Origin: Bacillota bacterium
Lineage (GTDB): Bacteria; Bacillota; UBA4882; UBA8346
Length of the DNA: 29,949 nt
Reading direction: 5' to 3'
Assembly (NCBI GenBank): GCA_023436305.1
Contig: JAEZJQ010000106.1
Coordinates: forward strand, 1-29,949
Numbering within the stretch: position 1 is the first letter of the stretch; every line of letters starts with the position of its first letter. This document shows positions 23,482 to 29,949 of this stretch, in pieces. The notes below the pieces were generated by a model. It did not search any database. It had not been told where the DNA came from and saw only the letters and a list, made by a program, of their open reading frames with translations. The position numbers were made by a program, and so were the translations under genes.

Positions 23482-25128
23482 TTAGCTACCATTAATCTTC
23501 TTGGCGACCGGCATCCGGCGTCCGACTCCGAAAGCCTTGGTGGTCACCTTAAGGCCGGGGGCCGCTTGTTTCCGTTTATATTCATTCCGGTCAACCGCCC
23601 GGATCACCCATTTCACAGTTTCCGGCTCATAACGTAAACTTAATTCGTCAAGTGAATAACCCTCCTCCACATAAAAATGCAAGATTTGATCAAGAACCGG
23701 ATAAGGCGGCAGAGTGTCCTGATCACGCTGGCCGGGCTTAAGTTCCGCAGATGGGGCTTTTTCGATGATAGCCCGGGGGATAGTCTCCCGAACACGATTT
23801 ACGTAATCCGTCAGTTCATAAACCATGGTTTTGGGTACATCGGAGATCACGCTCAGGCCACCGCTCATATCACCATAAAGTGTACAATAACCAACGGCCA
23901 GCTCACTTTTATTCCCGGTGGAAAGAGCCAGATACCCGTATTTATTCGAAAAAGCCATTAAAATATTGCTGCGGATTCGGGCTTGAATGTTCTCCTCGGT
24001 GGTATCGGGGGCCGTTCCTTTAAAATGTTCGGCGAAGGTTGCCAGATAAGCTTGAAAAACATCTGTGATCGGGATCACTTCAAATTTGATTCCCAGATTG
24101 GCGGCCAATTTTCTGGAATCCTTCACACTACCCGTTGAAGAATACGGTGATGGCATCGAAATCCCCAGCACATTTTCCTTCCCTAAAGCGTCTACCGCCA
24201 AACAACATGTGAGCGCCGAGTCAATTCCGCCGGATAATCCGACGACAGCTTTCTGAAAACCGCATTTTCGTAAATAATCTTTAATTCCCAAAACCAAAGC
24301 TTGATATACCATTTCAATTGTGTCTTGCAGCTGATATTTTTGATGAGTCCCAGGACATTTCATATCGATGTTTTGAATATGCTCTTGAAAAAACGGCGCT
24401 GTATAAATTGGATTTCCTTCGCTATCAAAAGCCATACTGCCCCCATCAAATATCAATTCATCATTTCCACCGATTTGGTTGGTGAAAATGAATGGAACCC
24501 GGTGCTTTCGGGCCAAATTACTGATTAGACGGTATCGTAATTGTTCTTTTTCGGCATGAAAGGGTGAAGCGGAGATATTGATCAAAAGCGTTGCCCCTTG
24601 ACCGGCCAATTCGGCTACCGGATCATAATCATACATCTCGCGGAGAGGCCATAAAGCAGGATCATACCAAGCATCCTCACAAATTGTAAGTCCCAGGATT
24701 TCCTCTTTAAAAGGGATGGTGGCGATCCGGAGCGCAGGGTCGAAATGGCGGGCTTCATCAAAGACATCGTAGGTTGGTAATAAAGATTTTGGTTGTTTTA
24801 ATAAAACTTGTCCATTATATACGAATACCGCAGCGTTGTAAAGCCCTTTACCGCTGTTATTCCCGGTAGGCACGGGAGCACCGAAAACGATACCCGTTTG
24901 AGGATATTGCGCCGAAAAGGCTGCAATAGCATCAATGGCCCGGGAAACTTGTTCAATAAACCAGGATTTTTCCAATAAATCTTGCGGAGGGTAGCCAACT
25001 AAAAAAAGTTCCGGAAAAACGATTAAATCGGTCTCCCGGCTATATAGTGTAAGTGTTTCAGTTATCTTTATTTGATTACCCGTAATATCCCCAACGATCG
25101 GGTTTAACTGGGCAATAATAACCTTCAT
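23482..25128 (-). CDS. nadE: Glutamine-dependent NAD+ synthetase
   Basis: NadE performs the last step of NAD synthesis: deamido-NAD plus ATP plus ammonia from glutamine gives NAD. The 548 residues hold two domains. Residues 1-270 are a nitrilase-type glutaminase with the Glu-Lys-Cys triad visible as E40 (VFPELFLVGYPP), K114 (KSLLPTYDVFDE) and C150 (LTICEDAWYD). Residues about 275-545 are the synthetase domain with the PP-loop VVGLSGGIDSALT (SGGIDS 299-304), STGNKSELAVGYCTLYGDM and PSAELKPGQRDQD. The ATG follows GGGGAG by eight bases. It is cytoplasmic, and the first gene of an operon with the PRPP synthetase-like gene, whose product supplies PRPP for earlier NAD steps. Confidence 0.96.
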   Translation of the reverse strand: MKVIIAQLNPIVGDITGNQIKITETLTLYSRETDLIVFPELFLVGYPPQDLLEKSWFIEQVSRAIDAIAAFSAQYPQTGIVFGAPVPTGNNSGKGLYNAAVFVYNGQVLLKQPKSLLPTYDVFDEARHFDPALRIATIPFKEEILGLTICEDAWYDPALWPLREMYDYDPVAELAGQGATLLINISASPFHAEKEQLRYRLISNLARKHRVPFIFTNQIGGNDELIFDGGSMAFDSEGNPIYTAPFFQEHIQNIDMKCPGTHQKYQLQDTIEMVYQALVLGIKDYLRKCGFQKAVVGLSGGIDSALTCCLAVDALGKENVLGISMPSPYSSTGSVKDSRKLAANLGIKFEVIPITDVFQAYLATFAEHFKGTAPDTTEENIQARIRSNILMAFSNKYGYLALSTGNKSELAVGYCTLYGDMSGGLSVISDVPKTMVYELTDYVNRVRETIPRAIIEKAPSAELKPGQRDQDTLPPYPVLDQILHFYVEEGYSLDELSLRYEPETVKWVIRAVDRNEYKRKQAAPGLKVTTKAFGVGRRMPVAKKINGS

Positions 25129-25477
25129 AACATAATCTCCCCAAGAAATAAATTCAATACAATTATTGCGTTAAGTTCAATTAACTCCCTGTCGGTAACT
25201 GCGTCTTAACGCGGGGAGCTTGAAAACGCCTTTCATCTTTTTGATTTATTTATTTTAATTTAAAAAAATCCATAGAACAAAATGAAAGTTTGGTTATAAA
25301 AAATTCTCGTTCTATTATTCCACTAATTTTAGATTTCTCCTGCCTCTTTTTGGATAAAAATTTATGTGGATGGAATCAAACAAAGTGTGAAATTTGAAGT
25401 TTGAAATTTTTATAATTACTACGCCGATTTAACACAATCCAACAATTTCGGCATTAATTTCACCTTTTTTATGGACT
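25129..25477. other. nadE leader region with a possible hairpin
   Basis: No gene. At 25185-25218 CTCCC pairs with GGGAG around an inner GCGT-CTTA-ACGC hairpin with an 11-base bulge on one side. On the minus strand this lies 57-90 bases before the nadE start and could be a leader structure. Elsewhere the gap is AT-rich; a weak TTGTTC-17-TAAAAT pair on the minus strand is the only promoter-like word pair. I see no terminator for amrS. Confidence 0.35.
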
Positions 25478-26491
25478 TTATCCTTCAATCCCCGTCTCCC
25501 GCCCGCATTCCGGACATTTTTCCGTAGCCAATACTCTTATCCGGTATCCGTTTCGATCAATCCATAAGTTGCCGCAATCTGGGCACCGTGTATCGCCGGC
25601 GCCACCTGCATTACCAATATATACAAATTTCAGATATTCCCGGGCAATCTCATAGCTCTGAATTAGAGTGGTTTCCAGAGTTGCCGGCTTGTTCAGTTTA
25701 TAATTTGGGAAATAGCGGGATAAATGGAACGGAATCTCCGGATTTAAACCCGCGATCCATCGGGCTTGCTCCCTGATTTGTTCCGGGCTGTCATTTTCAC
25801 CGGGAATCAACAAGGTAGTTAACTCCACATGAGTTTTAGCCACTGCTGCTTCAATGTTCGCCAATACCGGGGAGAGTCTTCCATGGCAGAGTTTCCGGTA
25901 GTATTGATCTCGAAACCCTTTAAGGTCGATATTAGCGGCATCGGTCCATTCCAGTAAATTATTCCAGGGTTCCGGATTCAGAAAAGCATTGGTAACCAGC
26001 ACATTTTTTAAACCCCGTTCCCTGATTATGGGCATGGTGGCTTTCAGGAATTCGATCCAGACTCCGGGCTCCGAATATGTATAAGCCAAACCAATGCTAT
26101 CCGTTTCCTCACGGGATTGAGAGGCGGCTTCGGCCAGTTCGTCAGGAGTCACCATTTGAATCCGGGATAAGGTTAGATCACCCTCCCGGGAAATCTGCCA
26201 GTTCTGGCAGAATTCACAGGCCAGGTTACAGCCAATGGTTCCTACCGATAATATGGCTTGACCAGGAAAATAATGGTACAGCGGCTTCTTTTCAATAGGG
26301 TCCACGGCTATACTGGAGATCCGGCCAAAATTGGTGGTGATTAATTTGCCGTTCTCCAAGCGCCGGACTTTACAAAAACCGGTCTTTCCGGCTGAAATTC
26401 GGCAATCCTGCGGGCACAACCGGCAATTTGCTTCCCCCGCATGATTCATCTGATAGTATCCGGCTTCCCGAAGATTATGAGTCACATTCAT
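25478..26491 (-). CDS. amrS: AmmeMemoRadiSam system radical SAM enzyme
   Basis: A 337-residue radical S-adenosylmethionine protein of the AmrS group, related to pyruvate-formate-lyase activases. The [4Fe-4S] cluster motif is C88-x3-C92-x2-C95 (GCNLACEFCQNW). The N-terminus has four further cysteines (C23, C26, C30, C40, in CRLCPQDCRI) and the C-terminus a zinc ribbon (RCPDCG, KCPECG), both standard for this family. Its usual partners AMMECR1 and Memo are not visible in the window. The substrate of the system is not known to me. The ATG at 26491 fits the family's N-terminus but has no Shine-Dalgarno site. The genes on either side run in the same direction with gaps of 121 bp or more, so it may be transcribed alone. 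Confidence 0.9.
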   Translation of the reverse strand: MNVTHNLREAGYYQMNHAGEANCRLCPQDCRISAGKTGFCKVRRLENGKLITTNFGRISSIAVDPIEKKPLYHYFPGQAILSVGTIGCNLACEFCQNWQISREGDLTLSRIQMVTPDELAEAASQSREETDSIGLAYTYSEPGVWIEFLKATMPIIRERGLKNVLVTNAFLNPEPWNNLLEWTDAANIDLKGFRDQYYRKLCHGRLSPVLANIEAAVAKTHVELTTLLIPGENDSPEQIREQARWIAGLNPEIPFHLSRYFPNYKLNKPATLETTLIQSYEIAREYLKFVYIGNAGGAGDTRCPDCGNLWIDRNGYRIRVLATEKCPECGRETGIEG

Positions 26492-26612
26492 ACAATTATT
26501 ATCATTGGTAATCTGATATCACTCCCGAATCATAATCATTTCTTACGGTCCAGTGTCTCTGTTAATTCCCTATTATAATAATATATAAAAATACTTTTCA
26601 CTTCTGGAATAC

Positions 26613-27794
26613 CTACGGATTATAGTTCATCTGCAACTGATAACAGGGCAGATTGGCCCCGCCCGAATCAGTTATTGGAGCAGCTTTGAAGGACAACCGC
26701 CAATCCCCGGCATCAAAAGTAATCGAACCGAAAAACCCGGTGTTTAAAAGGTTTTTACCATCTTCCACGTAATAATCCAACCATGTCGAATAACCTCCCA
26801 ATCTCAGGGAAACCTTCCCCCATTCCCGGTCATATTGGATGACGATTTTTCGTTCATTGCGGCTCTTGGGATCTTCGAAAGGATCAACGCTGGTTTCTTC
26901 CGGATCAACGATGATTTCTGTTGTATAAATCTTTTCCGCCAAAACCAATTGGCCGGTCAATTGTGATGACGGTGCTATTTGCCAAGTCATTTTCTGCTTG
27001 ATTTGTTGATTATGCCGTTTTCGTTCCCGGCTTTGATCCATCTCCTTTTGATAGTATTCCCAGTTCCAGTGGAGATCGCGGTTTAATTGGTGTCCCCCTT
27101 TAAGAACCCAACCCGCTTTCCAGAAACTTGATGAATAACTTAAATCATAAGGATAATCTCCAGTAGCTTCATCATAACCCAGCATTACATAGGACCCTTT
27201 CCACAACCGCCAAGTGACTTTTTGCATGATGTCTTGCCGCCCGGAAGAATATCTCCGGTTGATGGGATAGGTTTTATCCAAATAAGTGTAATCCAACTGA
27301 TAATTTATATTACTTGAATCATAATCCAAGCCGATTGTTCCGCGATTTGAGAAGTATAAGTATTGATTATCACGACCGGGTACCGCATCCCGTCTTCCTG
27401 CCGCATAATCGCAATTAAAGGTAAATCTTTTCCAAAGGCGCCATTTGTAAGTGAATCCCGATGAAAATATCCGGTAATCTTCATTCCATTGGCAGGATGT
27501 ATTCAATCGAAAGCCATTGGTTATATCAGGAAAAGTTAATCCCAAATCACACCGGGAATACCCTTGGTCATCGTTTGGACTACGAAGTACAACGGATATC
27601 CGGGAATTAAGCCAATCCCATTGGGGATTGGCCTTGAAACTTAACGCGGATTGAAATCCCCGGACTTGATCCCATTTGGAATTCACGGTGATTTTTCCGA
27701 AAGTATTCTCCTCATCAGCGAGACAAACCGGACTGGCGAAAAACCAACCCAACACGAAAAGAAAATAAACGTATAATATCCTCACTTTTACCAT
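26613..27794 (-). CDS. Secreted beta-barrel-like outer-membrane protein
   Basis: A 393-residue exported protein with a signal peptide (ILYVYFLFVLGWFFASPVCLA, cleavage near residue 26). The mature part consists of repeated amphipathic strands with alternating and aromatic-flanked patterns, such as RCDLGLTFPDI, FRLNTSCQWNEDYRIFSSGF, RFTFNCDYAAGRRD and VSLRLGGYSTWLDYYVED, joined by charged turns. There are at least 14-16 such strands, as in porin-like barrels. It ends YQLQMNYNP, so a final aromatic residue is missing. The ATG at 27794 nearly touches AGG; GTG at 27785 may be the better start. I do not recognise a family. An outer-membrane location is an inference from strand pattern and from the neighbouring small barrel. 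Confidence 0.65.
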   Translation of the reverse strand: MVKVRILYVYFLFVLGWFFASPVCLADEENTFGKITVNSKWDQVRGFQSALSFKANPQWDWLNSRISVVLRSPNDDQGYSRCDLGLTFPDITNGFRLNTSCQWNEDYRIFSSGFTYKWRLWKRFTFNCDYAAGRRDAVPGRDNQYLYFSNRGTIGLDYDSSNINYQLDYTYLDKTYPINRRYSSGRQDIMQKVTWRLWKGSYVMLGYDEATGDYPYDLSYSSSFWKAGWVLKGGHQLNRDLHWNWEYYQKEMDQSRERKRHNQQIKQKMTWQIAPSSQLTGQLVLAEKIYTTEIIVDPEETSVDPFEDPKSRNERKIVIQYDREWGKVSLRLGGYSTWLDYYVEDGKNLLNTGFFGSITFDAGDWRLSFKAAPITDSGGANLPCYQLQMNYNP

Positions 27795-27884
27795 CCTGTC
27801 TTTTTTTGGGATATTATTCGAATACGTTGGTCGATTTCCCTTTAAGTTTACAATAAATTTACCTAAAAGTTACTTTCTTGACAC

Positions 27885-28232
27885 TTAAAGTTCATCCTCC
27901 GCCATGGGGAAAGTCTCCATAATAAAGTCCCAAATTTCATTAGCGGCGTCAGTTATTGTTTCCCCGTCAAGTTCATTCGGATCGGTTTCGGCAAATAAAG
28001 CCATAACCTCTTCAATGGCCTCAAACTCCGAATTATGTTTTTGGCATTGAAAAAATAATGCTTTTAAGTCGCCCAATGGTTCTTGGTGGTTGGTAATCAA
28101 ATAAGCCTTTAATAATTTGACGATGGCTTGCTGAAATACTTTATACCCCTGGCCCACATCAATGGCTATTTTCTCTTCGCCACGTTCCAGCAATTCATCC
28201 GCTTCATCCAGTAAAGCATCCACCGATTTCAT
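27885..28232 (-). CDS. HEPN-like small helical protein
   Basis: A 115-residue acidic, all-helical protein. The region GYKVFQQAIVKLLKAYLITN followed by GDLKALFFQCQKHNSEF resembles the HEPN fold, in which helices carry a K-A-Y/L pattern and a partner domain is often a nucleotidyltransferase. No nucleotidyltransferase gene lies beside it, and the R-x4-6-H RNase motif of toxin-type HEPN is not evident, so a toxin role is not supported. AGGG precedes the ATG by seven bases. It sits between two envelope-protein genes, with a terminator upstream, and is probably transcribed alone or with the barrel gene downstream. Cytoplasmic, function unknown. Confidence 0.55.
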   Translation of the reverse strand: MKSVDALLDEADELLERGEEKIAIDVGQGYKVFQQAIVKLLKAYLITNHQEPLGDLKALFFQCQKHNSEFEAIEEVMALFAETDPNELDGETITDAANEIWDFIMETFPMAEDEL

Positions 28233-28344
28233 TGATTATCCCTGCCTTTTTCGAAATATCGAAACACGAATGGAACATCTTGATCATTCATAGATTATCC
28301 GAATTTGCATTCAAATAATTATAAATAACCGAGTATTATTTGAT

Positions 28345-28377
28345 AAAAGAAAGTCCCCCAATTGGTTGGAAGACTTT
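28345..28377 (-). terminator. Intrinsic terminator of the small outer-membrane protein gene
   Basis: On the minus strand AAAGTCTTCC and GGGGGACTTT form a 10-bp stem (two T-G pairs) around AACCAATT and run into CTTTTATC. It lies 53 bases after the stop codon at 28431. Confidence 0.75.
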
Positions 28378-28430
28378 GCTTTTTACATATATTTATACCA
28401 AATTCATTAAGGCATCAAACAACCACGAAA

Positions 28431-28943
28431 TTAAAACTTGTATCCTACTCCTAGCTCCAGACCGGTTGTGCTGGCACCGTTAATTAATACCCCCCGGGCT
28501 CCGCCACGAATATCTAGTTCCTTTATGATGTTGTATTTCACGCCGACTTCATAACCAAAACCGAAATTGCCACCCGCCGAATAAAGATCGACTTCACCCA
28601 TGACCATCAAATCGCGGTTGATATTCGTTCCCCCGTTAATCCCAATAAAAGGATTGGTAGAACCACCGCCTCCCAAGACTCCTCCCGTTAATGCGATGGA
28701 AGGATTCAATTCGTATTTGGCATATAGCTTGGTAATATTGTTACCAAATTCCAGGCCAACCCCAAAATCCGAAGTGATTCCAAATTCCCCTCCGATGATC
28801 AATCCATTATACGGGTCGGAAGCAAACATCCCGGTTACCGCTCCATGACCTTTCGTCACTGCTGGGCTCATCAAACCAAATGCGGACACGGATAAGGATA
28901 CCACCAAGATAAGTGTTAAAAGCACTACTAGAAGTTTTTTCAT
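28431..28943 (-). CDS. Small outer-membrane beta-barrel protein
   Basis: A 170-residue exported protein. The signal peptide is MKKLLVVLLTLILVVSLSVSA with cleavage near residue 21. The mature part (about 150 residues) alternates short strands and Gly/Asn turns (GLIIGGEFGI, FGVGLEFGNNITKLYAKYEL, GNFGFGYEVGVKYNI) and ends in GLELGVGYKF, a C-terminal Phe beta-signal as used by the BAM insertion machinery. Eight strands are expected. The start is ATG 28943, behind GGAGGTAGG; the longer frame to 29042 would run through an upstream region without a signal peptide. In a Bacillota genome such a protein supports a second membrane. A surface or porin-like role is inferred. It ends in a terminator and is followed by the HEPN-like gene. 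Confidence 0.75.
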   Translation of the reverse strand: MKKLLVVLLTLILVVSLSVSAFGLMSPAVTKGHGAVTGMFASDPYNGLIIGGEFGITSDFGVGLEFGNNITKLYAKYELNPSIALTGGVLGGGGSTNPFIGINGGTNINRDLMVMGEVDLYSAGGNFGFGYEVGVKYNIIKELDIRGGARGVLINGASTTGLELGVGYKF

Positions 28944-29187
28944 TTTCCTACCTCCATTTTTAACGATAAAATAATATTTGCTTATATTCGTGTTTCTTCC
29001 TTTATTTCCTTTTAACCTTTTGATGAAAAAATTGTTAACCAAATTGCAATATTTATCCAGCTAAATCTGTTTAATCATCCTTGTAAATTATTGAATACCG
29101 CCGTAGTGAATCATCCCCTTTCCATTCAATTATGCAGAATCATTTGAATCAAACCCCGGGAATTGCCATTATTATTTTCCTTTATGT

Positions 29188-29949
29188 TTAAATTGCTTCC
29201 ACAATCTCTCCGGAATGGATCACCCTGGTGTTGCCAGTATCATCCTTAATTCGTAGACTGCCATCCGGTTCCAGGGCAAGGGCCTCTCCGTGATAAATTT
29301 TGCCATTTCCCTGGCTTATGGTAACTTTCTTTCCCAAGGTGGCCGAATGACGGGTAGCGTATTCGATAAATCGCTGGGTTCGTTCAGGTATGACATCCCG
29401 GGGAGCCAGCGAAAAGTAACTTTCTTCAAATTCCTTTAGATATTCGACGAACAAGTCTTTACGTGAGATTTCCGTTCCCCGGACCATTTTGAGGGATATG
29501 GCTTTTTCGGCAATTTCCTCGGGGAAATCCACCGCCTCGTGATTGACATTAATCCCGATTCCCAGTATCAGATAATGAACCCGATCCATCTCCCCGTTTA
29601 ATTCGGCTAAAATTCCACCTAATTTTCTATCCTGAAAAACCAGATCATTGGGCCATTTAATTTGAACCTGGATTCCGCTGACCGTTTTAATGGCTTGGGC
29701 CGCCGCCACCGCAGTAATTATTGTTATTACCGCCAGTTCAGCCGGACTTATCCGGGGCCGTAGAATAACACTAATCCATAACCCAAGCCCGGGAGCAGAT
29801 ACCCAGCTTCGTCCCAAACGACCCTTTCCGTGAGTTTGAGTTTCAGCGGTGAAAACGGCCCCTTCGGCTTCCCCCTGATTCGCCAATAAGCGCGCCCAAT
29901 GATTGGTGGAGTTAACTTCGGACTGATAATAAATTTTTGTTCCGAAGAC
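29188..29949 (-). CDS. birA: Biotin-[acetyl-CoA-carboxylase] ligase, C-terminal part (cut by window edge)
   Basis: BirA activates biotin as biotinyl-AMP and transfers it to the biotin carrier protein of acetyl-CoA carboxylase. Within the window lie the catalytic domain and the small C-terminal SH3-like domain. Motifs are NSTN (substrate loop, at the very edge of the window), HGKGRLGRSWVSAPG (biotin loop), IQVQIKWPNDLVF and RKLGGILAEL. The frame is open to the window's right edge, so the N-terminus is missing; whether it has the helix-turn-helix of regulatory BirA cannot be seen. Residues upstream of the internal TTG at 29886 are clearly part of the family (IYYQSEVNSTNHWA), so that codon is not the start. 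Confidence 0.93.
   Translation of the reverse strand, partial: VFGTKIYYQSEVNSTNHWARLLANQGEAEGAVFTAETQTHGKGRLGRSWVSAPGLGLWISVILRPRISPAELAVITIITAVAAAQAIKTVSGIQVQIKWPNDLVFQDRKLGGILAELNGEMDRVHYLILGIGINVNHEAVDFPEEIAEKAISLKMVRGTEISRKDLFVEYLKEFEESYFSLAPRDVIPERTQRFIEYATRHSATLGKKVTISQGNGKIYHGEALALEPDGSLRIKDDTGNTRVIHSGEIVEAI

Noticed and set aside
27885..28232. HEPN toxin-antitoxin module
   Set aside because: No nucleotidyltransferase partner and no R-x4-6-H RNase motif; only a HEPN-like helical pattern is supported.
1..29949. CRISPR arrays, rRNA genes, prophage or integrated-element attachment sites
   Set aside because: No regularly spaced repeats, no rRNA sequence, no integrase or phage genes, and no tRNA-derived direct repeats were seen.

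Overview
The window looks like a chromosomal segment of an endospore-forming member of the Bacillota (Firmicutes), moderately AT-rich, with almost all genes on the minus strand. Evidence for this lineage is a full-length sporulation sigma factor SigH in the mrnC-rlmB-sigH arrangement, the prkA-yhbH-spoVR sporulation set, a LiaF-family protein, HelD, strong Shine-Dalgarno sites and frequent TTG or GTG starts. Two genes near the right end encode secreted proteins that read as outer-membrane beta-barrels, one with a C-terminal aromatic beta-signal. That points to a diderm (two-membrane) Bacillota lineage, for example Limnochordia/Hydrogenispora-like, Halanaerobiales or Negativicutes. The exact lineage is an inference. 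Nothing here looks like a large mobile island; this is core chromosome with small accessory patches.

Layout. Positions 1-3262 hold an information-processing block read leftwards: mrnC, rlmB, sigH, then tRNA-Tyr, initiator tRNA-Met and tRNA-Thr, then the start of tuf (EF-Tu), cut by the window edge. Near-consensus sigma-A promoters precede sigH and the tRNA cluster. Positions 3263-5516 hold a decayed patch: an intact calcium-binding (RTX-tail type) protein gene, and behind it a broken second copy of that gene's C-terminal domain. Positions 5739-7513 hold an RDD membrane protein and a divergent HisG-like protein. Positions 7899-10536 are the only clear plus-strand genes: a secreted RMDN-like TPR protein, an FN3 lipoprotein and a small unknown protein. 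Then come helD, an orphan consensus promoter followed by a putative small RNA, a LiaF-like gene, the HU gene, and an SPFH/zinc-finger membrane pair.

Positions 16858-17444 hold a 117-bp inverted-repeat element next to a gene remnant. Positions 17445-21933 hold prkA-yhbH-spoVR. Positions 22262-25128 hold nadE followed by a PRPP synthetase-like gene. Then come the radical-SAM gene amrS, a large barrel-like protein, a small HEPN-like protein, a small outer-membrane barrel, and birA, which is cut by the right edge.

How the genes work together. The left block supplies ribosome maturation (Mini-III, RlmB), tRNAs, EF-Tu and entry into sporulation (SigH). PrkA, YhbH and SpoVR form a conserved kinase/AAA+-linked sporulation module. 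NadE and the PRPP synthetase supply NAD and PRPP. The SPFH protein with its zinc-finger membrane partner, the LiaF-like protein and the envelope proteins suggest investment in envelope-stress management. The observations most worth a second look are the diderm signature, the orphan promoter/terminator unit near 13160-13345, the 117-bp element beside a truncated gene, and the decayed tandem calcium-binding domain.
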